Part shown: one piece after another, positions 35,025 to 44,304 of the stretch
Numbering within the stretch: position 1 is the first letter of the stretch
How the letters are laid out: each line of letters starts with the position of its first letter
Source: an uncultured Niabella sp.
GTDB lineage: Bacteria; Bacteroidota; Bacteroidia; Chitinophagales; Chitinophagaceae
Reading direction: 5' to 3'
Length of the DNA: 64,000 nt
NCBI GenBank assembly: GCA_934486785.1
Contig: CAKSQK010000009.1
Location: 16,794 to 80,793 of the forward strand
Position numbers and translations under genes: made by a program
The notes under the pieces: generated by a model
What the model was told of the DNA's origin: nothing
Database searches by the model: none
Seen by the model: only the letters and a program-made list of their open reading frames with translations

Positions 35025-35507
35025 TTATTTTTTTAACCTGCCCCTTAATATCTCGCGCAGCCTGCCAATGTCTTCAAGGCTTTCAAAGCCATCTTTGGGT
35101 ACCAGTAAAAACGAGCGCTCGTCAAAATACAAATGAAAAAAGTTAGGCGTTTCTTTAAAACTCTGCAGGCTTGTGTAAGGCCAGCTACGCCGTCCTTTTT
35201 CGTGTTCCAGCGTAAAATCATCCTCATTAAAATACATTCTGAAATGCTGCTGAAAAGTTTTGGCGCGGCGGTAAACAAGGCCCGGCAGTACAAACCACAG
35301 GCTGATCATTAATACGATCCACAGTAAAGAATTGATGATAAAAGCTACGGGCGTGATTTTTCCCATAATATATAATACCAGCGATAGTAACGCAAATACA
35401 TTTACCAGGATGATCATGATCCTAAGCTCTTTTTTAGAAATAAAATGGTAGCGAAGCGCCTGTATTACCTGCTGTTTATTATAATCAAATTCAACCGTCA
35501 TGTGCAA
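35025..35507 (-). CDS. YcxB-like membrane protein
   Basis: 160 residues. Two adjacent hydrophobic segments (about 31-50 and 54-76) are followed by a soluble C-terminal domain with 'RMYFNEDDFTLEHEKGRRSWPYTSLQSFKETPNFFHLYFDERSFLLVPKDGF'. This is the pattern of YcxB-like proteins, whose function is unknown. The start could also be the ATG two codons later (35501). It is convergent with the acetyltransferase gene, 4 bases apart. Confidence 0.8.
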   Translation of the reverse strand: MHMTVEFDYNKQQVIQALRYHFISKKELRIMIILVNVFALLSLVLYIMGKITPVAFIINSLLWIVLMISLWFVLPGLVYRRAKTFQQHFRMYFNEDDFTLEHEKGRRSWPYTSLQSFKETPNFFHLYFDERSFLLVPKDGFESLEDIGRLREILRGRLKK

Positions 35508-35597
35508 TATTTGCGTGTAAGGTATTTAAAAAAAACGGTAAAAAGAAAAGCGGGACACTGTAATAGTACCCCGCTTTTAAAATATCTGCAAGCAGCA

Positions 35598-36392
35598 TTA
35601 CCTGCTCATTTTAGATTTTGCCTCCATGCTTAATGTGGCGTGCGGCACAGCGCGCAGCCTGGCTTTTTCAATTAGCTTACCCGTTACGCGGCAAATGCCG
35701 TAAGTTTTGTTTTCTACCCTTACCAATGCTTTTTCCAAGTGATCAATAAACGTGATCTGGCGGCTTGCCAACTGGCTCAGTTGCTCACGTTCCATGCTCA
35801 CGCTGCCATCTTCCATTGTCATGTAACGGCCTTCGTCCAGGTCGCCACCTTCATCACGGCGGGTAATAAGCCCCTGCAGGTAAGTAAGCTCTTTTTTAGC
35901 AGCATCTAACTTTCTTAAAATTATTTCTTTAAACTCCTGTAAATCACTATCAGAATACCTCACAACAGATTTTGCTTTTTCAATTTTTGGTGCATCTAAA
36001 ACACTTTTTGTAAAATCGGGCTGGTACTTAACTGCTTTTTTGGTAGACAGTTTGGGCACCACCACTTTTGGCGCTTTTACTTCTTTTTTAGGCGCAGATG
36101 CGGGTTTTTTTACAATTTCTTTCGCTGTTTCTTTTACGGCGGCTTTTTTTGCAGGCACTGGCGTGGCTTTTTTAACAGCGGCTTTTTTTGCAGGCGCCTT
36201 AGCCGGTGTGACTTTAGCCGCAGGTTTTGCCGCTTTTTTAGGCGCTGTCGTATTTTTCACGGGTACAGCTTTTTTAGCCGGAGCTATCTTTTTCGCAGGC
36301 GCTTTTGCAGCAGTTGCTGTAGCTTTTTTAGCTGGTACTGCCTTTTTTGAAGGTGCAGCTTTTTTAGCTGCTGCTTTTTTAGTTGTAGCCAT
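35598..36392 (-). CDS. DksA/TraR-like protein with a histone-H1-like basic tail
   Basis: 264 residues. Residues 1 to about 125 are a low-complexity tail of Lys, Ala and Pro repeats (AAKKAAP/PAKKA units) like histone H1 or Hc1-type proteins. The C-terminal part is the DksA/TraR layout: a coiled coil ('FKEIILRKLDAAKKELTYLQGLI') and 'YGICRVTGKLIEKARLRAVP'. The four zinc cysteines of DksA are reduced to one (CRVTG; the last pair reads 'LSMEAK'), so zinc binding is unlikely. A DNA- or RNA-polymerase-associated role is inferred. It follows ileS by 6 bases. Confidence 0.85.
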   Translation of the reverse strand: MATTKKAAAKKAAPSKKAVPAKKATATAAKAPAKKIAPAKKAVPVKNTTAPKKAAKPAAKVTPAKAPAKKAAVKKATPVPAKKAAVKETAKEIVKKPASAPKKEVKAPKVVVPKLSTKKAVKYQPDFTKSVLDAPKIEKAKSVVRYSDSDLQEFKEIILRKLDAAKKELTYLQGLITRRDEGGDLDEGRYMTMEDGSVSMEREQLSQLASRQITFIDHLEKALVRVENKTYGICRVTGKLIEKARLRAVPHATLSMEAKSKMSR

Positions 36393-36398
36393 CTTACT

Positions 36399-39300
36399 TT
36401 AACCTTTTTTTGTTACAATCGTTACTAATTGATTATCATTCACTTCTACTTCTGTACCTCCTTCTGCAATAGAATAAAACTCCAGCGTATCCGCCAGAAT
36501 TTCCGCGCAAATATAGTCTTTAAAGGCGATTAATGAGCTTTTTAAGGGTTCATTTGTGTCTATTTGTACATGAATCCTGTCGGTTAATTCAAACCCGCTG
36601 TCTTTACGGATTTTTTGTATGCGGTTCACAAATTCACGCGCATCGCCTTCCTGCTGCAGCTCGGGGGTGATGGTAATATCCAGCGCCACTGTAAGCGGCC
36701 CTTTTGAGGCTACCGTCCAGCCTGGAATGTCTTCGCTGGTAAGCTCCACTTCGCCAATGGCCAGCAAAATGTTCTCTCCGTTAATATTCAGCTCGTACTG
36801 CCCGTCACGCTCTAGCCTGGCAATATCTTCCTGTGTAAATTTTGAAAGAGCCGTGGAAACCGCTTTCATTTTAGGGCCTAATTTTTTGCCAAGGGCTACA
36901 AAATTGGGTTTTATTTTCTTGCTGATGAAAGTGTTATCTGGCTGCAGGTATTCAATTTCTTTCACATTCACTTCTGATTTGACCAGGTCTTCCACCTTTA
37001 CCAGTTGCTCCTGCATGTGCTGGTTTAGCACGGGAATGAGCACTTTTTGTAACGGCTGACGCACCTTAATATTTACTTTTTTACGCAGTGAGAGGATAAG
37101 CGACGAAGCGTCCTGTGCCAGTTGCATCCTTTCTTCCAGGCTGTTATCAATGACTGTTTCATTTACTGCCGGGAACAAAACATGGTGCACCGATTCCACA
37201 TTGTGGCGGCGGGTAACGGCATTGAGGTTTTGAAAAACGGCGTCGCTAAAGAAAGGCGCGATGGGCGCCATCAGGCGGCATACGGTTTCCAGGCACTCAT
37301 AAAGCGTTTGGTAGGCTGCAATTTTATCTTCTTCATATTCTCCTTTCCAAAAACGGCGACGGCAAAGGCGCACGTACCAGTTGCTAAGGTGTTCATCTAC
37401 AAAATCTTCAATCAGCCGCCCGGCCTGCGTGGGTTCATAATCGTCCATGGCGCGCGCCACTTTGCTTACCAGCGTATTGAGGGAAGAAAGGATCCAGCGG
37501 TCAATTTCCGGCCTTTCGTTGACGGGTATTGTGGCTTCGGCGTAGCTAAAGCCGTCTACATTGGCATACAATGCAAAAAACTGGTAAGTATTGTAAAGTG
37601 TGCCAAAGAATTTTCGCTGCACCTCGCGGATGCCTTCAATATCAAACTTTAAATTATCCCAGGGCGATGCATTGGTAACCAGGTACCAGCGCGTGGCATC
37701 GGCTCCAAATTTTTCTATTGTATCAAACGGGTCAATGGCATTGCCAAGGCGCTTGCTCATTTTGTTGCCGTTCTTATCCAGCACCAGGCCGTTGCTCATT
37801 ACGGTTTTAAAAGCCACAGAGTCGAATACCAGCGAGGCTATGGAGTGTAATGTGTAAAACCAGCCGCGGGTTTGGTCTACGCCTTCGCAAATAAAATCTG
37901 CGGGAAAAGCGCCTTCAAAGCCTGCTTTAAACGGCTGCGGATGGCCGGCTTTAAGCTTTTCATAATCCAATCCCCACTGGGCAAAAGGCATGGCGCCACT
38001 GTCAAACCATACATCAATCAGATCTGGCTCACGGCGCATGGGCCTGCCATCATCGCTTACCAGCACCACGTCGTCTACGTAAGGTTTGTGCAGATCAAGA
38101 ATACCATTGTGCAGGTAATGATGATTGATATCGCCACCTAAAACCTCGTTGGCTTTTTTTATTTCTGTTTCCAGCTCTTCCATGGAACCAATGCATTTTT
38201 GCTGTGCGCCGTCTTCTGTACTCCACACCGGCAGCGGGGTGCCCCAGTAGCGGCTGCGGCTCAGGTTCCAGTCTACCATATTTTCCAGCCAGTTGCCAAA
38301 GCGGCCTTCGCCGGTACTTTTGGGTTTCCAGTTGATGGTTTTGTTCAGCTCTACCATTCTTTCCCTGATGGCCGTGGTTTTAATAAACCAGGCATCCAGC
38401 GGGTAATACAAAATTGGCTTATCAGTTCGCCAGCAATGGGGATAGTTGTGCTGGTATTTCTCCACTTTGAACGCCTTGCCTTCTTTTTTGAGGTCAACAG
38501 CAATGTCTACATTCACATCAACATAATCCTTTTCATCTTTATAATCCTTCACGTAGCGATTGCTATAGGGGCCCATGCCGTCAACAAACTTGCCCTCCCT
38601 GTCCACCATTGTTAAAATACCAATGTTGTATTTTTTACCCACCCGGTAGTCGTCTGCGCCAAACGCGGGGGCCGTGTGCACAATACCGGTTCCGTCTTCG
38701 GTAGTAACAAAATCGCCAACCAGCACACGAAACGGCTGCGCGCCGGGTGTGATCTCCTCAATCTTTTCAGGTGAATTGGCTTCAAAAGGCATTAGCTGTT
38801 CGTATTGAATGCGTTCAAGCTGCTGGCCTTTTATTTCTGCCAGAATTTTATAAGGCAGCAGTTCTCCTTTTTCTCCCTGAAAACCAGGCAGTGCCCCATC
38901 TTTTACTTCAGCCTCATCTTTAAAATATTTATGCAGCAATGCTTTGGCAACAATAACTGTTTGAGGCGCCAGCGTGTAAGGATTATAGGTTTGCACCAGC
39001 GTGTAGGCAATATTAGCGCCAACCGTCAACCCCAGGTTGGAAGGCAGTGTCCAGGGCGTGGTAGTCCATGCCATGAAATGGATATCGCTTTCAGCGTCAT
39101 TAAAAAGAAACTCGCTTTTATCATTTCTTACCACTCTAAATAAAACCGTGGCCGAAGTATCCTTTACATCTTTATAGGTTCCGGGCTGGTTCAGCTCGTG
39201 CGAGCTGAGGCCTGTGCCGGCCGCCGGGGAATAAGGCTGTATGCTGACGCTTTTATAAAGCAACCCTTTATTGTACAATTGTTTCAGCAGCCACCACAGG

Positions 39301-39773
39301 GTTTCAATGTATTCATTCTTAAACGTAATATAAGGGTCGTTCAAATCTACCCAGTAACCCATTTTGCGTGTCAGATCGTCCCACTGGCTTTTAAAGCGCA
39401 GTACTGCTTCGCGGCATTTCTGGTTGTATTGTTCTACAGAAATTTTTTTACCAATATCTTCTTTTGTAATGCCCAGTTCCTTTTCCACGCCCAGCTCTAC
39501 GGGCAGGCCGTGCGTATCCCATCCGCCTTTGCGTTTTACCTGAAAACCCTGCATGGTTTTGTAACGACATACCAAATCCTTCAGCGTGCGCGAAATGACG
39601 TGGTGAATGCCTGGCATGCCGTTGGCGCTGGGCGGGCCTTCGTAAAACACAAATGGTGTTTGCCCCTCACGCAGGGAAACACTTTTCTCAAATGCTGCCG
39701 ATTCATTCCATTTAGCCAGAATTTCCTTTTCAATGGAAGGAAGGTTCAGGCCGGTAAATTCTCTGTATTTCAT
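36399..39773 (-). CDS. ileS: isoleucyl-tRNA synthetase
   Basis: 1124 residues, longer than the usual 930-residue bacterial enzyme and similar in size to the eukaryote-like type 2 IleS. The HIGH-type motif is in 'GPPSANGMPGIHHVISRT' and the KMSKS motif in 'DKNGNKMSKRLGN'. The editing domain contains 'FMAWTTTPWTLPSN' and 'TEDGTGIVHTAPAFGADDY'. It attaches isoleucine to its tRNA. The C-terminus lacks an obvious Cys-rich zinc finger, again fitting type 2, but I am not certain of that subtype. The DksA-like gene follows 6 bases later. Confidence 0.96.
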   Translation of the reverse strand: MKYREFTGLNLPSIEKEILAKWNESAAFEKSVSLREGQTPFVFYEGPPSANGMPGIHHVISRTLKDLVCRYKTMQGFQVKRKGGWDTHGLPVELGVEKELGITKEDIGKKISVEQYNQKCREAVLRFKSQWDDLTRKMGYWVDLNDPYITFKNEYIETLWWLLKQLYNKGLLYKSVSIQPYSPAAGTGLSSHELNQPGTYKDVKDTSATVLFRVVRNDKSEFLFNDAESDIHFMAWTTTPWTLPSNLGLTVGANIAYTLVQTYNPYTLAPQTVIVAKALLHKYFKDEAEVKDGALPGFQGEKGELLPYKILAEIKGQQLERIQYEQLMPFEANSPEKIEEITPGAQPFRVLVGDFVTTEDGTGIVHTAPAFGADDYRVGKKYNIGILTMVDREGKFVDGMGPYSNRYVKDYKDEKDYVDVNVDIAVDLKKEGKAFKVEKYQHNYPHCWRTDKPILYYPLDAWFIKTTAIRERMVELNKTINWKPKSTGEGRFGNWLENMVDWNLSRSRYWGTPLPVWSTEDGAQQKCIGSMEELETEIKKANEVLGGDINHHYLHNGILDLHKPYVDDVVLVSDDGRPMRREPDLIDVWFDSGAMPFAQWGLDYEKLKAGHPQPFKAGFEGAFPADFICEGVDQTRGWFYTLHSIASLVFDSVAFKTVMSNGLVLDKNGNKMSKRLGNAIDPFDTIEKFGADATRWYLVTNASPWDNLKFDIEGIREVQRKFFGTLYNTYQFFALYANVDGFSYAEATIPVNERPEIDRWILSSLNTLVSKVARAMDDYEPTQAGRLIEDFVDEHLSNWYVRLCRRRFWKGEYEEDKIAAYQTLYECLETVCRLMAPIAPFFSDAVFQNLNAVTRRHNVESVHHVLFPAVNETVIDNSLEERMQLAQDASSLILSLRKKVNIKVRQPLQKVLIPVLNQHMQEQLVKVEDLVKSEVNVKEIEYLQPDNTFISKKIKPNFVALGKKLGPKMKAVSTALSKFTQEDIARLERDGQYELNINGENILLAIGEVELTSEDIPGWTVASKGPLTVALDITITPELQQEGDAREFVNRIQKIRKDSGFELTDRIHVQIDTNEPLKSSLIAFKDYICAEILADTLEFYSIAEGGTEVEVNDNQLVTIVTKKG

Positions 39774-39863
39774 CCAAAAAATATCTTTAAATGCCGGATG
39801 TAAAAATTTTATAAATGATTTATGTGCGCTCCGGCTGTTCTTATAGTTTGCTAAAAAAGAGTG

Positions 39864-39871
39864 CGAAGGTA
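39864..39871 (-). promoter_or_regulatory. possible -7 element of ileS
   Basis: On the minus strand this reads TACCTTCG, one mismatch from TAnnTTTG, about 90 bases upstream of the ileS start at 39773. No TTTG at 19 bases upstream. Confidence 0.3.
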
Positions 39872-39945
39872 ACGAAAAATGAGCTGTAATTTCTTTGCCA
39901 TCTGTCTTTGTCTTTCATTTGCTTACATCTGAGGGCATAGATTTG

Positions 39946-40192
39946 TTCCCGCTGATGCCGCTGATTTTATGCGCTGATTTTCGCTGATATTTATTCTGCG
40001 TTATCTGCGTTTGTGTTTCATCTGCGTTATTTGCGGGAAAGATAATTGTTCCCGCAGATGCCGCTGAATTTAGCGCAGATTTTTCGCTGATGTTTATTCT
40101 GCGTTATCTGCGTTTGTATTTCATCTGCGTTATTTGCGGGAAAAATTTTTTTGATGCTGGTTGACTTTGCGCAGATTTCTTCGCTGATGTTT
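39946..40192. repeat. 103-bp tandem repeat of TCTGCGTTATxTGCG-type sequence
   Basis: Two near-identical units, 39946-40039 and 40049-40142 (start-to-start 103 bp), and a decayed third copy at about 40167-40192. Each begins TTCCCGC(T/A)GATGCCGCTGA and ends TCTGCGTTATTTGCGGGAA, so the two ends of a unit are an imperfect inverted repeat. Inside are repeats of TTTATTCTGCGTTATCTGCG. It fills most of the 448-base gap between ileS and the 40222-41445 gene, which has no gene. Similar 'TCTGCG' palindromic intergenic repeats are frequent in Bacteroidota genomes. Confidence 0.8.
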
Positions 40193-40221
40193 AGCAAAAA
40201 GGGTTGGCGCATGTGTACATA

Positions 40222-41445
40222 CTAAATCTTTAATTTGATATGCAGTTTGCCCAGCAGGTGCGTAATGCCGATGATGAGAAGCGAAAATGCCATGCATTTG
40301 ACCAGCCCCACAAAACCAATGTTAAGCCAAACCGGCCAGTGAAACCCGGTGATGGTAAAAATAGCGTACACTACATAAGGCACCAGGTAGCAGGTAAGCG
40401 TTGCTGTTCCTGCTGTTTTAATAATATTGAACCAATGCGTTTTGCCCTTTTCTGCCAGCCAGTAAAATAAGCTATATAAAGCAACTGCAATACCGGTACA
40501 ATACAGTATCCATGGCGGGGTAACCTGTATTTTTGAAATGATCCAAAACCTGTTTGAGATGACCGCCAGCAAAAACAGTATGCCGGTAATTAGTGCCGCG
40601 TATTTTAATTTTTCAGCATTTTTTAAATGCACATACTTTGCGCTTGTTAGCGAAAGCAGAATGCCCGCCATAACCAGCGCATTGTGGCCGCCGTTGCCAA
40701 TGGCCAACACGTTCAGCATCTGGTCTAAAAAGTTGCCTTTGGCAAGGTTGAGAATGGGCAGCCCGTCTTTTAAAGGGCTTTTAAGAAAGCACAAAACCAG
40801 GAATACGAGCCAGGCGCCGGCTAACATTTTTAAATTGCTGCGCACAAATAAATAGATCATGGCGCAAACAAGATATGCCCAACCTATAAGCCCTAATATA
40901 CCCCACCAGCGGGAAGTGAAAACGCCGCCGTTTGCATCGCGGAATATAAAAGCCAGGTAAACCATGATGAGCAGACCCGATATTTTTAAACCGGAATACA
41001 AATAACGGGTGGTTTTTTTGTGGGTTTCGGGGTATACATTCCACACCAGAAAGAAAGAGGTTACCATTACTATGGTAAAGGTTGCAGTGGTAAACCCGGT
41101 ACCGGGGCTTACGCCAGAGCCTGTGTTTACTGTAAAAACGCCCATGATGATGAGGGCAAGCGAACGTACCAGGATATGGCCCATGGTGCTAAGCCCGGAG
41201 AGCCCTTTGCTGAACCTGCGCTCAATGGCATAGGGAACAGACATGCCTACCACAAAAAGAAAAACAGGAAAAATAATATCCGAAAAGCCCAGCATATCTT
41301 CTGTAGCTGCCGCATGTTTCATCCAGTGAGGAATGCCTTTTACTGATGCAAAATCATTTACAAAAATCATCAGCAGCATGGTAACTGCCCGCAGTATGTC
41401 AATGGCCGGGTTTCGTTTAGTCAGGTCAATGCCTTCTTTGCTCAT
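40222..41445 (-). CDS. multi-pass membrane acyltransferase-like protein (DUF5009/HGSNAT-like)
   Basis: 407 residues with 10 or more membrane segments. 'AIDILRAVTMLLMIFVNDFASV' is the first segment of the family related to human heparan-alpha-glucosaminide N-acetyltransferase. A conserved histidine pair region ('HWMKHAAA') lies soon after. 'FSDIIFPVFLFVVGMSVPYAIERRF' is the second signature. It probably moves acetyl groups across the inner membrane to a sugar, but no substrate is known. It is transcribed alone; the region upstream to pepE is divergent. Confidence 0.82.
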   Translation of the reverse strand: MSKEGIDLTKRNPAIDILRAVTMLLMIFVNDFASVKGIPHWMKHAAATEDMLGFSDIIFPVFLFVVGMSVPYAIERRFSKGLSGLSTMGHILVRSLALIIMGVFTVNTGSGVSPGTGFTTATFTIVMVTSFFLVWNVYPETHKKTTRYLYSGLKISGLLIMVYLAFIFRDANGGVFTSRWWGILGLIGWAYLVCAMIYLFVRSNLKMLAGAWLVFLVLCFLKSPLKDGLPILNLAKGNFLDQMLNVLAIGNGGHNALVMAGILLSLTSAKYVHLKNAEKLKYAALITGILFLLAVISNRFWIISKIQVTPPWILYCTGIAVALYSLFYWLAEKGKTHWFNIIKTAGTATLTCYLVPYVVYAIFTITGFHWPVWLNIGFVGLVKCMAFSLLIIGITHLLGKLHIKLKI

Positions 41446-41550
41446 AGCTGATCATTTTGTCAGGGAGATCTTGTCACGCTTTTACAAATATAACTTTGAA
41501 TAAGAATATGGATCCCGGCCATGCCGGAATTCTGTTTTTGTGTGGATCGC

Positions 41551-41558
41551 TATCTTTA
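41551..41558 (+). promoter_or_regulatory. possible -7 element of pepE
   Basis: TATCTTTA, one mismatch from TAnnTTTG, ends 20 bases before the ATG at 41579. It argues against the upstream in-frame ATG at 41540. Confidence 0.4.
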
Positions 41559-41578
41559 CAAAATCTCAAACACGGAAA

Positions 41579-42292
41579 ATGAAAAATATTTTACTGGCAA
41601 GCACATCGGCCCTGTTTGGCGGGCAATACCTGGAATATATTAAAGAAGAAATTGCGGCGCTGTTTACAGGTGTGGATGAGATTGTATTTATTCCCTTTGC
41701 GCGGCCGGGTGGCATTTCGCATGATGAATACACGCTAAAGGCTGCGGCTTTTTTTAGCACGCTGAATATAAAAGTAACCGGCCTGCACCGTTTTGAAGAG
41801 CCTGCGGAAGCCATAAAAAACGCAAAAGGATTTTTTACCGGCGGCGGCAATACGTTTTTACTTACCAAAACCCTGCACGAGTTGAAACTGATGGAAGTGT
41901 TGAAAGAAGCGATTCTGGCTGGTAAACCTTACCTGGGAACAAGCGCCGGATCTAACATTGCGGGGCAAAACATTCGCACAACCAATGATATGCCTATTGT
42001 GTACCCGCCTTCTTTTGACGCGATGGGCATTTTGCCGTTCAACATCAACCCGCATTATTTAGACCCGGACCTGACACTGAAGCATAACGGTGAAACCCGG
42101 GAAACAAGGATACTGGAATTTCTTACACAAAACCGCCTGCCTGTAATAGGCCTGCGCGAAGGAAGCTGGCTGCGCGTAAAAGGAGAAACGATCACGCTTG
42201 ACGGCCCGCTGACAGCCCGCGTATTTGAACCAGGGAAGGAGCCGTATGAAATGGAACCTGGAATGAAAATTTCGCTATCAGGCAACATATAA
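41579..42292 (+). CDS. pepE: dipeptidase E (alpha-aspartyl dipeptidase, S51 family)
   Basis: 237 residues from the ATG at 41579 (MKNILLASTSALFGG). The nucleophile elbow 'LGTSAGSNIAG' gives the catalytic Ser (about 121). 'FTGGGNTFLL' precedes it, and 'FNINPHYLDPD' carries the conserved His. PepE cleaves N-terminal Asp-X dipeptides in the cytoplasm and is related to cyanophycinase. It is monocistronic and ends at a hairpin shared with korA. Confidence 0.92.
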   Translation: MKNILLASTSALFGGQYLEYIKEEIAALFTGVDEIVFIPFARPGGISHDEYTLKAAAFFSTLNIKVTGLHRFEEPAEAIKNAKGFFTGGGNTFLLTKTLHELKLMEVLKEAILAGKPYLGTSAGSNIAGQNIRTTNDMPIVYPPSFDAMGILPFNINPHYLDPDLTLKHNGETRETRILEFLTQNRLPVIGLREGSWLRVKGETITLDGPLTARVFEPGKEPYEMEPGMKISLSGNI

Positions 42293-42327
42293 AATGCCGA
42301 ACGCGATTAGCATCCGGCATTCAATTT
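42293..42327. terminator. terminator between pepE and korA
   Basis: AATGCCG (42293-42299) pairs with CGGCATT (42315-42321); the plus strand then reads CAATTTTTTAAAG. It separates the convergent pepE and korA genes. The loop is long (15 bases), so strength is uncertain. Confidence 0.6.
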
Positions 42328-42343
42328 TTTAAAGATTTTTATT

Positions 42344-44188
42344 TTACAAATATTTATTCAGCTCTTCCAGCAATTCTGCCCTTGTAATGGGTACGCCCAT
42401 TACTTTATGATATCCTTTAGCATCAACCAAAAACTGGTCGCGTATGATCTTTATCAATTGCCCATTGTTGATTTCGGGGATAACGATGGTTTCAAAATTC
42501 TTTAAAATTTCGCCCAGGTTTTTAGGGAACGGGCGCAGGTAGCGAATATGAGCATGGCTTACAGATTTGCCCTGTGCCTGTAATTCAAGACATACAGATT
42601 TGATAACACCATAGGTGGAACCCCAGCCAAGTACCAGCACTTTGCCTTTTTCTTCTCCGCTGTCAATTTTTTGCTCGGGAATGAAGTTGGCTATTTTGTT
42701 CACTTTTTCTTCCCTTATTTTCACCATGAGCTGGTGGTTTTCGGGCTCGTAGTTGATGTTGCCTGTAATATTTTGTTTTTCAATACCACCAATCCTGTGC
42801 TCCAGCGCTTTGGTGCCGGGTACCGCCCAGGGGCGCACCAGGTTTTCATCACGCATGTAAGGCATAAATTTTTCTTCGCCGTGGCCAAGCTCGGTTTTAA
42901 ACGTTACGTGTATGGGCGGCAGGTCTTCCTCCTGTGGGAACATCCAGGGCTCGGCGCCATTGGCAATGTAGCCATCGCTTAAAAATATTACCGGCGTCAT
43001 GTGCTGCAGGCTGATCCTTGTGGCTTCATACACCGCTTCAAAAGCATCTGCCGGAGAGCTTGCGGCAATTACCGGCATGGGGCTTTCGCCGTTCCTTCCG
43101 TAAAACGCCTGCAATAAATCGCTTTGCTCTGTTTTTGTAGGCAACCCTGTTGACGGGCCGCCTCTTTGCACGTTTATGATCACCAGCGGAATTTCGAGCA
43201 TCACCGCAAGGCCCATAGCTTCGGTTTTTAGCGCCATACCTGGGCCGGAAGTAGTGGTTACGCCCAGCGCACCGCCGTAAGAAGCGCCAATTGCTGCACA
43301 AATGCCTGCAATTTCATCTTCTGCCTGGTAAGTGCGTACTCCAAAATTTTTATGCAAACTTAGTTCGTGTAAAATATCAGATGCTGGTGTAATAGGGTAA
43401 GAGCCTAAGAACAAAGGCAATCCGCTTTTTTGAGAAGCCGCAATTAAACCCAAAGCCACGGCAGGGTTGCCCATGATGGAGCGATAACTGCCTGCTTCCA
43501 TTTTTGCTTTTTCCACCACGTAAGTTGTGTTCAGCGCTTCAGTGGTTTCACCATAATAATACCCTGCTTTTAAAGCTTTAATGTTGCTTTCTAAGATCTC
43601 GGCTTTTTTACCAAATTTTTCTGTTAGAAAAGAGATGGTATTATTCATATCTCTGTTATACAGCCAGTACAAAAAGCCCAGTACAAACATGTTTTTTGCG
43701 CGGTCTTTTTCCTTCACGCTCATGGTTACCTCTTTCAGCGCTTCGCGGGTAAGCTTTGTAACATCAATTTTTACCACATCATGCCCGCTCAGGCTGTCAT
43801 TTTCAAGCGGGTTTTCCCCTTCGGGGTAATTGGCCAGGCGAAGGTTTTTGGCATCAAAACCATCCGTATTGGCTATGATCTTTCCGCCTTTTTTTAGCCC
43901 GCCTAAATTGGCCTTTAGTGCCGCGGCATTCATGGCCACCAGCACATCGCACTGGTCGCCAGGCGTATATATATTATTAGATGAAAAGCGTAACTGAAAA
44001 CCGCTCACGCCGGGTAAAGTACCCTGTGGCGCCCTGATCTCCGCCGGAAAATCCGGGAAAGTAGAAAGGTCTGCGCCCATTAAAGCCACATTATTGGTGA
44101 ATTGAGTGCCGGTAAGCTGCATGCCATCGCCACTGTCTCCTGCAAATTTTATTACTACGTCCTGTAGTACCTCCTGAGTCCTAGCCAT
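42344..44188 (-). CDS. korA: 2-oxoacid:ferredoxin oxidoreductase, fused gamma-alpha subunit
   Basis: 614 residues. The gamma domain (about 10-195) starts 'VVIKFAGDSGDGMQLTGTQF' and has 'EIRAPQGTLPGVSGFQLRFSS'. The alpha domain has 'GSYPITPASDILHEL', 'QAEDEIAGICAAIGASYGGALGVTTTSGPGMALKTEA' and 'NVQRGGPSTGLPTKTEQSDL'. It matches KorA of 2-oxoglutarate:ferredoxin oxidoreductase. The thiamine-pyrophosphate beta subunit (KorB) is needed for activity and is normally next to it, but neither neighbour encodes one. Substrate (2-oxoglutarate or another 2-oxoacid) is not fixed by sequence alone. Confidence 0.93.
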   Translation of the reverse strand: MARTQEVLQDVVIKFAGDSGDGMQLTGTQFTNNVALMGADLSTFPDFPAEIRAPQGTLPGVSGFQLRFSSNNIYTPGDQCDVLVAMNAAALKANLGGLKKGGKIIANTDGFDAKNLRLANYPEGENPLENDSLSGHDVVKIDVTKLTREALKEVTMSVKEKDRAKNMFVLGFLYWLYNRDMNNTISFLTEKFGKKAEILESNIKALKAGYYYGETTEALNTTYVVEKAKMEAGSYRSIMGNPAVALGLIAASQKSGLPLFLGSYPITPASDILHELSLHKNFGVRTYQAEDEIAGICAAIGASYGGALGVTTTSGPGMALKTEAMGLAVMLEIPLVIINVQRGGPSTGLPTKTEQSDLLQAFYGRNGESPMPVIAASSPADAFEAVYEATRISLQHMTPVIFLSDGYIANGAEPWMFPQEEDLPPIHVTFKTELGHGEEKFMPYMRDENLVRPWAVPGTKALEHRIGGIEKQNITGNINYEPENHQLMVKIREEKVNKIANFIPEQKIDSGEEKGKVLVLGWGSTYGVIKSVCLELQAQGKSVSHAHIRYLRPFPKNLGEILKNFETIVIPEINNGQLIKIIRDQFLVDAKGYHKVMGVPITRAELLEELNKYL

Positions 44189-44304
44189 ATCAAATTAAAA
44201 AAGTGCACAAATGTACGATTGTTTCTGATTAATAAAAGGTGAAATTGTGTTCTGACACCGCGTTAAAGCAAATGCGGCGCCTGTAATGAAACTGGTTTGG
44301 GCCA

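Noticed and set aside
36040..36402. 120-codon Ala/Phe-rich plus-strand frame resembling a membrane protein
   Set aside because: It is the antisense of the Lys/Ala/Pro repeat tail of the DksA-like protein; the low complexity creates an artificial hydrophobic frame.
39198..39803. 201-codon plus-strand frame
   Set aside because: It overlaps ileS antisense and has no domain.
39946..40192. CRISPR array
   Set aside because: Only two long units with 103-bp period, no short repeats with unique spacers and no cas genes.
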